From assembly GCA_013076295.1 (NCBI GenBank), contig RQOL01000802.1, positions 62,001 through 126,000 on the forward strand: a DNA stretch of 64,000 bases, read 5' to 3'. The notes under the pieces are model-generated. The model made no database searches. It saw only the letters and a program-made list of their open reading frames with translations, and was not told the DNA's origin. The stretch is from Sanderia malayensis. Its lineage: Eukaryota > Cnidaria > Scyphozoa > Semaeostomeae > Pelagiidae. A program made the translations under genes and the position numbers. Shown in pieces: positions 45,769 through 59,323 of the stretch (position 1 is its first letter; the number at the start of each line of letters is the position of its first letter).

Positions 45769-46395
45769 AGGGCTCTCATTTTGCTTCATGTAAAAATCCT
45801 TAGAATTTCACGAAAATATCCTTAGATTTTACAAAAATTCCTTAAGGCCCGATTACACCTAGCTATTGCGCATTATTTATTCCCAAAATAGCCGCAGTTA
45901 GAATAAATAACGGAATATTGCAAGGTGTATATGCGCGTTCTATTTTCCATTCTACATTCCATTCTACATTCAATAAATCCATTGATTTGAGCACTGTTTG
46001 GCCTAAATATTGGGACATGATTGATATAGGGCATTTAAATGAGTTTTAAACAATCCCCATTTGTACCATTCTTAGTTTCGCAAGCATTTTAATGTTCATT
46101 TGGTTGAAAATACAGAAAAGAACATAAAGGTATACAGCGTGAGGTTGATTTCAGACAACCGCGCGAAAAACGTGGAAAGTATAAATTACCATGAACATAC
46201 ATTGATAAGGCATGTGATGGAACAGAAGAACATTGTCTCTTTTATGTTGATTGCCCAAAAACTGGAATTTCAGTACTGGAAATTCTGACATTCTACAGAA
46301 ACACGTCACCAGACAGTTGGTTTCTTTATGTCTGCAGTTTTATGCTAGAAACACAAAATCATGCTGAGAATATTGGATGAAATAGGCTATCTAGA

Positions 46396-46535
46396 AAACA
46401 TGGAGTGTGGAATGATGGAATGGAATGGAGTGATGGAATGATATGGAAATATGGAATGAAATGGAAAACATGGAATGATATGGAAAACATGGAGTGACAT
46501 GGAAAACATGGAGTGATATGGAAAACATGGAGTGA
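46396..46535. repeat. GGAAT-type minisatellite
   Basis: Interspersed TGGAATGA, TGGAGTGA and GATATGGAAAACATGGAGTG units, about 8-20 bp, repeated over 140 bp. Its reverse strand has a His/Phe/Ser frame that is an artefact. Confidence 0.8.
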
Positions 46536-48493
46536 TTTTCAAAAAATTTAATGGGAAAATATATGATATATTGTAGCAAAATATACATGTTTGTGTTCTT
46601 CTATATCTTTTAACCCCTATTTTAGCATAAGCTTTGATCTATTAGGTATAAATTACGAATTAACTTATCCAAGTTATTCACATGTTGCACTTCACAAGAG
46701 CAGTTTATAAATGGGAAGGATGCTGTTTGTGTTTATGTTTCTAACAACCGGCATTCGTTACAAAATAAAAGTATATGTATTGTCAGTGCTGTGGTGAGAA
46801 CCAATAAGTCCATAAGTCCCTCAAACGAGCGAGTAAAAACGAGCGAGGCACAGGGACGCAATGTAGTGAGTCTAGCTAACCCCTATTGTTTCGGTCATTG
46901 CAAGGCTGATACTTTGTGCGCCATCCTGTTGACGGGAGAAGTTGCGTTGCGGAAATATTCAATGCACGGCAATGTCTGCAGTTCACCTAAAGTGTAAACT
47001 TAAAGCTTATAGCGTGATTCGAAAACTAATTTCCAAAGTTTTTACCAGTTTCTAAATAAGTATGTATGTGGAAACCTGTCTATGGTATTAAAATTTCTGT
47101 CAAATATTGTAAATGTCTACATTTTGTCAATTTGTAAGTACTTGAAAATCTCTTGACATTTTTCGTGGGCCAAAATTGTTTCTTAGTTTTCTGATTTTTC
47201 CTCATACAAGTAACAACGTATTGGGGTTGTGAACAAAATAATCTATTTTTATATTGATCTGAAGCAAGAATGACAAAAATGTAACAAGAATGAACTGAGC
47301 AACAGGCTTTTTTAGGATCTAGGCCAATCTATCAAAGATGTGAAGACAATTGAAAAATACAAAGAGAAATCCGTTGTGTAAAAATATTTAAAATAAAATG
47401 AAAAGAAAATCAACACAATGCAATAAAAATATGATTTGCGTCCTATTTTTGAACTAAAATTTGCGTTACTTTAACTTTGCCTGGATGTTTCTACGCTCTA
47501 AGTTCTTAATCCCTTCCTTCATGTCCCGCCTCCCGCTCCGGCTCCACACATGCACTCATAACAAGCCTTCATAACAGCAATTGTGTTGCTATCCAGTTTA
47601 CCATTCAGAGCAATTTTCAGTTCCTTATCTGCTGATTTTTATGCCATGCATGATGCGAACTTTTTCGACCGTACTTCAATTGTTTTTACTGTATAATTTC
47701 CTCGATATAAGCAGCCTTTCTGGTCTCTGCGGTGGCGCTCCTTGCTCCAGAAGGCGCCGGGCCTAAAATAAATCATAACAACTAGAGTTTAATTTGCTGA
47801 TACTAAAAAAAATTTCCGAATATCGACCTTGTAGTAATATCGAGCATGCAAAACAGGTCTTGGAAGCTGTCGATAGCATTTATTTCTATGCTATGAATGA
47901 TATGATAGATACAAATGCAGCAACAACAGGGCGATTCTCAAAAAGAAAACAAAGGATGGTCGGTTCTCGGTTGTATGAAATAATCAAAAGATTTATTTTA
48001 CCAAACCAATTCATTATGTATGTTAAGATTGCCCTGTTCCAATGTTCATTAATAAAAATTGTTATGTGTATGTTTAATGTCTCTTCTGTTTTCATGGGAC
48101 AGGGCCCTCCATGCCGCTCCACTACTTCTAAGCTTACATATACTAAAATAAAGCAAAAAATACTGTACCTTACCTTCCACGATGTCCAGACGTTAAAAAT
48201 GTGTGAAAAGGTCTCTCCTTTACCATTTGTTGCTTCTCAGTCTTTAAATTTTACTGGATCATACTAAAAATCCATGTTTTTTTGCCATTGTGATGGGCAT
48301 TTACGCATGGAAATCAGTACTTTTACCCGTCAAAAACTTCCGTTAACAAGATGGCCGTAAAGGGTCACCTTTCCGGAGCCTCGTTCGCACTCTAGTTTAT
48401 CTCTATGGGCAGGAATAAAAAGAGCCAAAATTTAAATTGGGTTTTTCTCCACCAACCACTGTAACAATAGGCAATATAACAAATAAATCAAAA

Positions 48494-48690
48494 CGAGGTA
48501 ATAGTAAACGATTGAACACTGGAGTACCAACATTTGGCATTTTAGTATTCCTCTACAAAAATCATATCAAACCGTAAAATTGACATAAAGACGAGGAAAT
48601 AGTAAACGATTGAACACTGGAGTACCAAAATTTGGCACTTTATTATCCCTCTAAAAAAATCATCTCAAAGCGTAAGATTGAAATTTGGCA
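48494..48690. repeat. 98-bp tandem duplication
   Basis: CGAGG(T/A)AATAGTAAACGATT, then GAACACTGGAGTACCAA, occurs at 48494 and 48592, followed by ATTTGGCA(C/T)TTTA and AAATCAT(A/C)TCAAA. A partial third piece (TTTGGCACTT) follows near 48690. Confidence 0.8.
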
Positions 48691-49439
48691 CTTCAGTGTC
48701 CTTGCACATGGTCTTAGTTAAATGAATTAAATAATGTCTACAAAATGAATACGCAGTGTAAGATCAATTTTGGTGTATTTCTTTATGCGGCCACTGCACC
48801 TTAAAACATAATTGGACAGCTTTTCTTCCTGATAACGAGAAATAGTTAACGGTTATGATCTCCTCTAAAATAATTTGAGATAAGGCTGGAAAATAATTGT
48901 TATTCGTGGTAATGAACTAAACTAGCTGTTAACATTGTTAAAATGAGTGCTGCTGTGATGTAACCAGGACTAAAGCATCTAGCATTTGATTAAAACGATA
49001 TGTTTTGAAATGAGTGCCTCGAAAAGATATGGAGAAGGGGGTGTTTAGCGTGCTAGTTTTTAAGGCCTACTATACTTCCGCACAGCTTTTCTCTTCTGCT
49101 TGCAGGCATTCATTTTTATAAACTTATCCCCATAACAATAAAGCAACTCCTATGTTCTTGTCGAAATAAAAATGGCCTGTTTTTGCGCAACTAGCTGAGC
49201 AACTAAATGTTGCGTTTGATTAAATATAAGTTGCAAGGTTGGGTGTGTTGTAAATACTTAAGCAAATAAGGTTAAGATTAGGCTATGATTAGATGTTTGA
49301 CTATAAAAAGCTAATGAATATGTTTGTTTAGATAATAGTTGATAAATTTGAGTAATTGTTAGAATGCGTGTTATGATTCGCTAGTTAGTTGAAGTGCTCG
49401 TTGGTAAGGCGGCTCAGCACACTATAATTGAAAAGTTGT

Positions 49440-50440
49440 GATTGTAGGTCCAAAATGGCTATTACGAAAAGCGGGAAGTGTTTGGGTAAAAAATAATCAA
49501 TTGTGGCAGGTTAAAATTGAATTTTCGCAAATGCAAAAGCAACACGTGTTGCGTGAAAAATTGCTCTTTCCCGAGTGAAAGGCAACTTTGTTGGAAATCG
49601 TAAAAAACAACAACAAAACAAAAAAAACAACACATTATTTTAGTGGTGCTATCAGACAACACTTGTCAAAAATTTAAATGGGGAAAATCGTGCAAATAGG
49701 GCCGGAAAAATTCAAAACTTTGACCATGGCCTAAACGTTGTTAGCATGCCGCAGCAACAATGGCGGTCGCCTACTACAACAAAACCTACAACTATTTCAT
49801 TCAAAAAACAAAACAAAGCTATCACCTGTGTTCTCTATTGTTTCCTGCAACTCTCCAGGGGTCTTTCAAACAATTAAGAGCTCTTTACAAAGATATTTCA
49901 GCTGGTAAAACACTTTGAAAGGCGTCCACTTCATCTTTTTGTGTACAAAACAAAAACACGCGTCTTCTCCAAAAGTACCTGCTGCCTGCCGAGGGCAAAT
50001 TTGCATGATAACGAAAAACGCGTCACTGTTCACGTGAAGTTACGAAAGAGCCAATCAAGTTGCAGGAAATAGCGAAACAGGTCACGTGAAGAGCGAATAC
50101 TCTTTTCGAAAATGGAGTCGGGGACGCGAATTTGGAAGTTTCGCCAGCGTAAACCGTCGTTTTTTCGTGATAGCACAATTAGTGGAGTAATTAATAGAAT
50201 AACTCAAAAATTCTTTTAAAATAGGCTTGCAAAAATAGATAACTTTTGCCTACTCCAGAAACGGAGCCTTTCCATGCAAGTGCCAACCTTGTGGCCCCTA
50301 TTGAAAAAAGCCTTATTGATCACCAAATCGCTGTTTCGTCCCATTGTTTTTGGGCGTTCGACCTATTGTTTTGGGTCGAATCTATTGTTTTAGGCAGAGT
50401 TTCGCCACCGTCACGTGACATCGTAGAATAGTATATATAG
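49440..50440 (+). repeat. Family E body, subfamily E1, copy b
   Basis: The first 280 bp (TTTTCGCAAATGCAAAAGCA, GGGAAAATCG) match the matching part of the E2 bodies. The later part (CAACAATGGCGGTCGCCTAC to GCGTTCGACCTATTGTTTTG) matches E1a and E1c. It therefore links subfamilies E1 and E2. It ends in the CACGTG-TATA module just before ACTAG at 50441. Confidence 0.8.
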
Positions 50441-50445
50441 ACTAG
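50340..50445 (+). promoter_or_regulatory. Promoter-like module of family E (copy 1 of 7)
   Basis: CCCATTGTTTTTGGGCGTTC and two more ATTGTT motifs (the SOX/HMG-type core) are followed by CACGTG (an E-box, inside the palindrome GTCACGTGAC) at 50412. A TATATATAG stretch precedes ACTAG at 50441, 29 bp from the first base of CACGTG. The layout looks like an RNA polymerase II promoter reading into the hairpin repeats. That is inference: no transcript data are available. Confidence 0.4.
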
Positions 50446-50680
50446 CCGGGGGCGCTCGCAATCGCTCGCTTCCCGGAGGGGGGCAAGTTAAAAAAACTTA
50501 ATGTAGTTGGCGCACTTCGTGCGCTGCATTCACTTACGCTCATGCCTCTTTCAACCCCACATACAATGGGTTAGCTCGCTGCGCTCGCCTGTGGTTGGTG
50601 CACTTCGTGTGCTGCATTCGCTTACGCTCATTCCTCTGCCTACTCCTCTTGCAACAGTTTGGCTTGCTGCGCTCGCCTGA
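50441..50680 (+). repeat. E head plus two GC-hairpin repeats
   Basis: ACTAGCCGGGGGCGCTCGCA is followed by TTCCCGGAGG, giving a GC-rich foldback. Then come two units of the GCGCACTTCGTGCGCTGCAT repeat, here without the TATCAAGAAACA part (period about 87 bp). The second is degenerate and passes into the next E1 body as the 114-bp array does at 42275. Confidence 0.8.
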
Positions 50681-51433
50681 TAACCCCTTATAATTTGTTT
50701 ATTAAAACTTTGACTTTGTTTACATTAGGCCTAAGCGTCACAGTTTGCCGAAGCAACAATGGCGGTCGTACAAAAACTAAAACTATCTCACTCAAAAAGC
50801 AAAACAAAACTATCACCTGTGTTCTCAATTGTCTCCTGTAATTTTCCAGAGGTCTCTCAAACAATTAGCAAGTCTTTACAAAGATAATTCAGGTCGTAAA
50901 TCACTTTGAAAGGCGCCCAATTATCCTTTGTGTTGAAAACAAAAACACGCGTCTTCTCCAAAAGTACCTGCTGTTCAACCCGAGGGCTAATTTGCATGAT
51001 AACGGAAAACGCGTGACTGTTCACGTGAAGTTGCGAAAAAGCCAATCAAATTGCAGCAAGAGGCGAAACGCGTCACATGAACAGTGAATGCTTTGTTCGA
51101 AAATGGATTTCGCGACGCGAATTTGCAAGTTTCGCGAGCGTAAACCGTCGTTTTTTCGTGATAGCCAATTAGGCGAACTTTAACAAAGAATTTCCCAACC
51201 TTTTAGTCGAAACTGTGAGCTCTCATATAGATAACTTTTTGGTTTGGCCGGCAAAGAACAACTTACTTAAAAATAGGGCAGATTGAGGGTCTCAAAAAAA
51301 AGCCTTTATGGATACCTCGTTCACTGTTTCGGCCCATTGTTTTGGGGCGTTCGACCTATTGTTTCGGGTCGAATCTACTGTTTTAGGCAGAGTTTCGCAA
51401 CCGTCACGTGACATCACAGAATATATATATTAG
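50681..51433 (+). repeat. Family E body, subfamily E1, copy c, with promoter-like module
   Basis: Close to E1a (42278) and E1b. It contains CAACAATGGCGGTCGTAC and CACTTTGAAAGGCGCCCA and ends with ATTGTT motifs, CACGTG at 51405 and a TATATATAT stretch. ACTAG starts at 51434, again 29 bp after the first base of CACGTG. Confidence 0.85.
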
Positions 51434-51542
51434 ACTAGCCGGGGGCCCGGTCGCTACGCTCCCTCCCCGGAGCCCCCCAAGCAACAAAAGTTTAATGTGG
51501 TTGGCGCGCTTCGCGCGCTGCATTCGCTCCCGCTCATGCCCA

Positions 51543-51573
<31 letters not shown>

Positions 51574-52445
51574 CTACATACATACATACCTACATACCTA
51601 CATACATACATACCTACATACATACATACATACATACATACCTACATACATACATACATACATACATACATACATACATACATGAGCCGGGTTCGGTCGC
51701 TTCGCTCCCTCCCCGGAGCCCGTTAAGTAAACAAAGCTTGATCTGGTTGGCGCGCGTCGCGCGCTGCATTCGCTCCCGCTCATGCCCATACATACATACA
51801 TACATACATACATACATACATACATACATACCCTACAATACATACCTTACAATACATACCTTACAATACATACCCTACAATACATACCCTACAATACATA
51901 CCCTACAATACATACCATACAATACATACCCTACAATACAAACCCTACAATACATACCCTACATACCATACCCTACAATACATACCCTACAATACATACC
52001 CTACAATACATACCATACAATACATACCCTACAATACATACCCTGCAATACATACCCTGCAATACATACCATACAATACATACCCTACAATACAAACCCT
52101 ACAATACGTACCCTACAATACATACCCTACAATACATACCCTATAATACATACCTTACAATACATACCCTATAATACATACCTTACAATACATACCCTAC
52201 AATACATACCCTACAATACATACCTTACAATACATACCCTACAATACATACCCTACATTACATACCTTACAATACATACCGTACAATACAAACCCTACAA
52301 TACATACCTTACAATACATACCCTACAATACGTACCCTACAATACATACCCTACAATACATACCCTACAATACATAACCTACAATACATACCCTACAATA
52401 CATACCCTACAATACATACCCTACCATACATACCCTACAATACAC
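51434..52445 (+). repeat. E satellite arm 1: GC hairpins, (CATA)n and (CCCTACAATACATA)n
   Basis: Head CCGGGGGCCCGG...CCCCGGAGCCCCC (51438-51478) and hairpin GCGCGCTTCGCGCGC (51505) lead to (CATA)n with CCTA variants (51538-51683). A second head and hairpin (51684-51785) and (CATA)n (51786-51830) follow, then about 44 copies of the 14-bp unit CCCTACAATACATA to about 52445, with variants such as CTTACAATACATA. All long reading frames here (for example 51408-52463) come from stop-free short repeats. Confidence 0.92.
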
Positions 52446-53930
52446 ACGACGCCACATTTCTAAAGAAAGTAAAGGTGGGAGGTCGAATCTTCCCCCCTGC
52501 CATGCGACCACCCGGCGCCCACGCTGCCCCCCTGAAAGCCGCTTCCGAAAGTTGATAGCTTCAGTGTGAAGTTTGAAGAAAAAAGTCGCCTTCAAAAATT
52601 TAATCAATCCTGGAAAATTTAAACTCAATCTGTAATAAAAAATATATCAAACTGTAGCTAAGGAAACAGCGGATCCGATAAAAATATTCACATTTCTTAA
52701 CAGTGTTGTTTTGAAATTTAAGGAAGTATTTAGTGGAGCCCAACAACAAAGCCGTGAAAAAATTTATTCATCAGCCAACTTTAAAAACACAAAAATTCCG
52801 CTAACTTGGTCAATCTTTGTCCATTTTAACTCAAATTACACCAACAGGAAGCTGATACCTTGGCGAATAAGTATCGAAAGTAATTGGGTGCATTTGAAAT
52901 GCTTTTTGCAATTTTAGTTGTACATTTTTGAAGTCCAAGACATGATTTTGTTGATCAAAAATAGCCGTGAAATCAAAACCCTGCAAAAAATAGCAATTGA
53001 AACACGATTCACCAACTTTCACATTCAATTAGCATGACCAATTTTTGTCCTACACACCCCACGAAAATATAAACATGAAGCTAAGAGCTTGGCGAACATT
53101 TATCGAAAGTATTTGGGTGAAAAAAACAAAGTTTTGGGAGCTTCAAAATTAGTTTTCGCAAATGCAAATTCCACGCGTGTTGCATGAAAATTTCGTGTTT
53201 TCCAGCAAAACCCAATCTCGGCTAAAAGTGTCCAAAAACAGAGGAAAATCAACAAAACAAAAAAAACAAAGCCACATAACTTTAGTTCTTGTGTAAATAA
53301 ACAGTTATCGAAAGTTTAAATGGAGAAAATCGGCCCAGAACGACCCGAGAAAATCAAAATTGTCTTCGTGTTTTGGTTAGGCCCTCGAGCCGAAAGAAAA
53401 ACGTGAGGTTAAACAAAACAAAACTCGTGCTATTTTCAGCCAAAAACAATTAAATAAAGGAAATACCTTGAAATAATTGTCCACCAATTGTCTCCACAGG
53501 TCTTGACAACAATTGACACGTCTTTACAATTGATTTCCGGCACGTATTCACGTTTAAACCCGAGCAACTTGCCGCCCCTTCAACTAAAAAAACACGTGCT
53601 TCTCCCTGCTCGTTTTGCATCTCATTAACTCCATCCTCGGAACTTTCTAGAAGGTCGGAACACCAAATGGGCCATAACTCCAAAACCGCTGGGGTTAGAA
53701 ATTAGCAGATTGCTTTACTTTCATCGGCACAATACAGCGATCATTTTGGTACTATTTTGCACCCTTATTGATGCCCAGAAAAAAAGCCTTTATGATATCA
53801 AGGAAATTCCTTTGATCCCATTGTTTGGTTGAAAGTCGATTGTTCAAAAGACAATGGTGATTGTTCAAGAAACAATAGCTCATTGTTCACAGTCGGCGGG
53901 TCACGTGTGATCACATTTTATTATATATAG
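52446..53930 (+). repeat. Family E body, subfamily E2, copy 1
   Basis: About 1.49 kb starting ACGACGCCACATTTCTAAAG after the 14-bp array. It is nearly identical to 55138-56621 and 57840-59323. Short frames (52711-52917 plus; 52831-53028 and 53450-53683 minus) are kept in all three copies, but that is explained by recent copying. It contains GGAGGTCGAATCTTCCCCCC near 52477 and ends with the promoter-like module. Confidence 0.9.
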
Positions 53931-53935
53931 ACTAG
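53809..53935 (+). promoter_or_regulatory. Promoter-like module of E2 copy 1
   Basis: GATCCCATTGTTTGGTTG and three further ATTGTT (CGATTGTTC, GTGATTGTTC, CTCATTGTTC) interleave with two reverse-orientation ACAAT (GACAATGG, AACAATAG). CACGTG is at 53902, the palindrome TGTGATCACA at 53905-53914, then TTATTATATATAG, and ACTAG at 53931 (29 bp). Confidence 0.4.
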
Positions 53936-55137
53936 CCGGGGGCACTCGCTACGCTCGCTTCCCGGAGCCCCTCAAGTACAAAAAGTTTAATGTGGTTGGC
54001 GCGCTTCGCACGCTGCATTCGCTCCCGCTCATGCCCATACATACATACATACATACATACCTACATACATGCATACATACATACATACATACATACATAC
54101 ATACATACATACATACATACCTACATACATACATACATACATACATACATACATACATACATACCTACATGAGCCGGGTTCGGTCGCTTCGCTCCCTCCC
54201 CGGAGCCCGTCAAGTAAACAAAGCTTAATCTGGTTGGCGCGCTTTGCGCGCTGCATTCGCTGCCGCTCATGCCCATACATACATACATACATACATACAT
54301 ACATACCCTACAATACATACCCTACAATACATACCCTACAATACATACCCTACAATACATACCCTGCATAACATACCCTACTATACATACCCTACAATTC
54401 ATACCCTACGATACATACCCTACAATACATACCCTACAATACATACCCTACAATACATACCCTACATAACATACCCTACAATACATACCCTACAATACAT
54501 ACCCTACAATACATACCCTACAATACATACCCTACAATACATACCCTACAATACATACCCTACAATACATACCTACATACATACCCTACAATACATACCC
54601 TACAATACATACCCTACATAACATACCCTAAAATACTTACCCTACAATACAAACCCTACAATACAAACCCTACAATACATACCCTACAATACATACCCTA
54701 CAATACATACCCTACAATACATACCCTACATAACATACCCTACTATAAAAACCCTACAATACATACCCTACATAACATACCCTACAATACATACCCTACA
54801 TAACATACCCTAAAATACATACCCTACAATACAAACCCTACAATACAAACCCTACAATACATACCCTACAATACATACCCTACAATACATACCCTACAAT
54901 ACATACCCTACATAACATACCCTACTATACAAACCCTACAATACATACCCTACAATACATACCCTACAATACATACCCTACAATACATACCCTACAATAC
55001 ATACCCTACAATACATACCCTACAATACATACCCTACAATACATACCCTACAATACATACCCTACAATACATACCCTACAATACAATACATACATACCCT
55101 ACAATACATACCCTACGATACATACCTTACAATACAC
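53931..55137 (+). repeat. E satellite arm 2
   Basis: Same layout as arm 1: GC head, hairpin GCGCGCTTCGCACGC, (CATA)n to 54170, second head and hairpin to 54272, short (CATA)n, then about 59 copies of the 14-bp unit with CATAACATA and CAAACC variants recurring in a higher-order pattern. Confidence 0.92.
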
Positions 55138-56621
55138 ACGACGCCACATTTCTAAAGAAAGTAAAGGTGGGAGGTCGAATCTTCCCCCTGCCATGCGACC
55201 ACCCGGCGCCCAGGCTGCCCCCCTGAAAGCCGCTTCCGAAAGTTGATAGCTTCAGTGTGAAGTTTGAAGAAAAAAGTCGCCTTCAAAAATTTAATCAATC
55301 CTGGAAAATTTAAACTCAATCTGTAATAAAAAATATATCAAACTGTAGCTAAGGAAACAGCGAATCCGATAAAAATATTCACATTTCTTAACAGTGTTGT
55401 TTTGAAATTTAAGGAAGTATTTAGTGGAGCCCAACAACAAAGCCGTGAAAAAATTTATTCATCAGCCAACTTTAAAAACACAAAAATTCCGCTAACTTGG
55501 TCAAACTTTGTCCATTTTAACTCAAATTACACCAACAGGAAGCTGATACCTTGGCGAATAAGTATCGAAAGTAATTGGGTGCATTTGAAATGCTTTTCGC
55601 AATTTTAGTTGTACATTTTTGAAGTCCAAGACATGATTTTGTTGATCAAAAATAGCCGTGAAATCAAAACCCTGCAAAAAATAGCAATTGAAACACGATT
55701 CACCAACTTTCACATTCAATTAGCATGACCAATTTTTGTCCTACACACCCCACGAAAATATCAACATGAAGCTAAGAGCTTGGCGAACATTTATCGAAAG
55801 TATTTGGGTGAAAAAAACAAAGTTTTGGGAGCTTCAAAATTAGTTTTCGCAAATGCAAATTCCACGCGTGTTGCATGAAAATTTCGTGTTTTCCAGCAAA
55901 ACCCAATCTCGGCTAAAAGTGTCCAAAAACAGAGGAAAATCAACAAAACAAAAAAAACAAAGCCACATAACTTTAGTTCTTGTGTAAATAAACAGTTATC
56001 GAAAGTTTAAATGGAGAAAATCGGCCCAGAACGACCCGAGAAAATCAAAATTGTCTTCGTGTTTTGGTTAGGCCCTCGAGCCGAAAGAAAAACGTGTGGT
56101 TAAACAAAACAAAACTCGTGCTATTTTCAGCCAAAAACAATTAAATAAAGGAAATACCTTGAAATAATTGTCCACCAATTGTCTCCACAGGTCTTGACAA
56201 CAATTGACACGTCTTTACAATTGATTTCCGGCACGTATTCACGTTTAAACCCGAGCAACTTGCCGCCCCTTCAACTAAAAAAACACGTGCTTCTCCCTGC
56301 TCGTTTTGCATCTCATTAACTCCATCCTCGGAACTTTCTAGAAGGTCGGAACACCAAATGGGCCATAACTCCAAAACCGCTGGGGTTAGAAATTAGCAGA
56401 TTGCTTTACTTTCATCGGCACAATACAGCGATCATTTTGGTACTAATTTGCACCCTTATTGATGCCCAGAAAAAAAGCCTTTATGATATCAAGGAAATTC
56501 CTTTGATCCCATTGTTTGGTTGAAAGTCGATTGTTCAAAAGACAATGGTGATTGTTCAAGAAACAATAGCTCATTGTTCACAGTCGGCGGGTCACGTGTG
56601 ATCACATTTTATTATATATAG
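55138..56621 (+). repeat. Family E body, subfamily E2, copy 2, with promoter-like module
   Basis: Near-identical to copy 1, 2691 bp downstream (for example CAAACTTTG for CAATCTTTG near 55503). CACGTG is at 56593, ACTAG at 56622. Confidence 0.9.
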
Positions 56622-57839
56622 ACTAGCCGGGGGCACTCGCTACGCTCGCTTCCCGGAGCCCCTCAAGTACAAAAAGTTTAATGTGGTTGGCGCGCTTCGC
56701 GCGCTGCATTCGCTCCCGCTCATGCCCATACATACATACATACATACATACCTACATACATGCATACATACATACATACATACATACATACATACATACA
56801 TACATACATACCTACATACATACATACATACATACATACATACATACATACATACATACCTACATGAGCCGGGTTCGGTCGCTTCGCTCCCTCCCTGGAG
56901 CCCGTCAAGTAAACAAAGCTTAATCTGGTTGGCGCGCTTTGCGCGCTGCATTCGCTGCCGCTCATGCCCATACATACATACATACATACATACATACATA
57001 CCCTACAATACATACCCTACAATACATACCCTACAATACATACCCTACAATACATACCCTGCATAACATACCCTACTATACATACCCTACAATTCATACC
57101 CTACGATACATACCCTACAATACATACCCTACAATACATACCCTACAATACATACCCTACATAACATACCCTACAATACATACCCTACAATACATACCCT
57201 ACAATACATACCCTACAATACATACCCTACAATACATACCCTACAATACATACCCTACAATACATACCCTACTATACATACCCTACAATACATACCCTAC
57301 AATACATACCCTACATAACATACCCTAAAATACATACCCTACAATACAAACCCTACAATACAAACCCTACAATACATACCCTACAATACATACCCTACAA
57401 TACATACCCTACAATACATACCCTACATAACATACCCTACTATAAAAACCCTACAATACATACCCTACATAACATACCCTACAATACATACCCTACAATA
57501 CATACCCTACATAACATACCCTAAAATACATACCCTACAATACAAACCCTACAATACAAACCCTACAATACATACCCTACAATACATACCCTACAATACA
57601 TACCCTACAATACATACCCTACATAACATACCCTACTATACAAACCCTACAATACATACCCTACAATACATACCCTACAATACATACCCTACAATACATA
57701 CCCTACAATACATACCCTACAATACATACCCTACAATACATACCCTACAATACATACCCTACAATACATACCCTACAATACATACCCTACAATACATACC
57801 CTACAATACATACCCTACGATACATACCTTACAATACAC
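56622..57839 (+). repeat. E satellite arm 3
   Basis: Almost base for base like arm 2, including the order of variant 14-mers. It shows that arm plus body was copied as one unit of about 2.7 kb. (CATA)n at 56727-56863 and 56968-57000; 14-bp units to 57839. Confidence 0.92.
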
Positions 57840-59323
57840 ACGACGCCACATTTCTAAAGAAAGTAAAGGTGGGAGGTCGAATCTTCCCCCTGCCATGCGA
57901 CCACCCGGCGCCCACGCTGCCCCCCTGAAAGCCGCTTCCGAAAGTTGATAGCTTCAGTGTGAAGTTTGAAGAAAAAAGTCGCCTTCAAAAATTTAATCAA
58001 TCCTGGAAAATTTAAACTCAATCTGTAATAAAAAATATATCAAACTGTAGCTAAGGAAACAGCGAATCCGATAAAAATATTCACATTTCTTAACAGTGTT
58101 GTTTTGAAATTTAAGGAAGTATTTAGTGGAGCCCAACAACAAAGCCGTGAAAAAATTTATTCATCAGCCAACTTTAAAAACACAAAAATTCCGCTAACTT
58201 GGTCAAACTTTGTCCATTTTAACTCAAATTACACCAACAGGAAGCTGATACCTTGGCGAATAAGTATCGAAAGTAATTGGGTGCATTTGAAATGCTTTTC
58301 GCAATTTTAGTTGTACATTTTTGAAGTCCAAGACATGATTTTGTTGATCAAAAATAGCCGTGAAATCAAAACCCTGCAAAAAATAGCAATTGAAACACGA
58401 TTCACCAACTTTCACATTCAATTAGCATGACCAATTTTTGTCCTACACACCCCACGAAAATATCAACATGAAGCTAAGAGCTTGGCGAACATTTATCGAA
58501 AGTATTTGGGTGAAAAAAACAAAGTTTTGGGAGCTTAAAAATTAATTTTCGCAAATGCAAATTCCACGCGTGTTGCATGAAAATTTCGTGTTTTCCAGCA
58601 AAACCCAATCTCGGCTAAAAGTGTCCAAAAACAGAGGAAAATCAACAAAACAAAAAAAACAAAGCCACATAACTTTAGTTCTTGTGTAAATAAACAGTTA
58701 TCGAAAGTTTAAATGGAGAAAATCGGCCCAGAACGACCCGAGAAAATCAAAATTGTCTTCGTGTTTTGGTTAGGCCCTCGAGCCGAAAGAAAAACGTGAG
58801 GTTAAACAAAACAAAACTCGTGCTATTTTCAGCCAAAAACAATTAAATAAAGGAAATACCTTGAAATAATTGTCCACCAATTGTCTCCACAGGTCTTGAC
58901 AACAATTGACACGTCTTTACAATTGATTTCCGGCACGTATTGACGTTTAAACCCGAGCAACTTGCCGCCCGTTCAACTAAAAAAACACGTGCTTCTCCCT
59001 GCTCGTTTTGCATCTCATTAACTCCGTCCTCGGAACTTTCTAGAAGGTCGGAACACAAAATGGGCCATAACTCCAAAACCGCTGGGGTTAGAAATTAGCG
59101 GATTGCTTTACTTTCATCGGCACAATACAGCGATCATTTTGGTACTAATTTGCACCCTTATTGAGGCCCAGAAAAAAAGCCTTTATGATATCAAGGAAAT
59201 TCCTTTGATCCCATTGTTTGGTCGAACGTCGATTGTTCAAAAGACAATGGTGATTGTTCAAGAAACAATAGGTCATTGTTCAGAGTCGGCGGGTCACGTG
59301 TGATCACATTTTATTATATATAG
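57840..59323 (+). repeat. Family E body, subfamily E2, copy 3, with promoter-like module
   Basis: Third long E2 body, with a few substitutions against copies 1 and 2 (for example GGTCGAACGTCGATTG for GGTTGAAAGTCGATTG). CACGTG is at 59295, ACTAG at 59324. Confidence 0.9.

Larger units (their letters stand above)
45769..49439. other. Mostly unannotated AT-rich DNA
   Basis: Apart from the two short repeats listed separately I find no gene I can name. The frame 47794-48267 (157 codons, containing IEHAKQVLEAVDSIYFYAMN) lies between a possible acceptor (CCTTGTAG, about 47833) and a possible donor (GTATGTTAAG, about 48017). It could be a host exon or a transposon remnant, and I do not recognise it. 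Another short frame at 46100-46288 is equally anonymous. Confidence 0.3.

Noticed and set aside
52711..59303. Small frames preserved in all E2 copies as conserved genes
   Set aside because: The copies are nearly identical over their entire length, so preservation of frames gives no evidence of selection.
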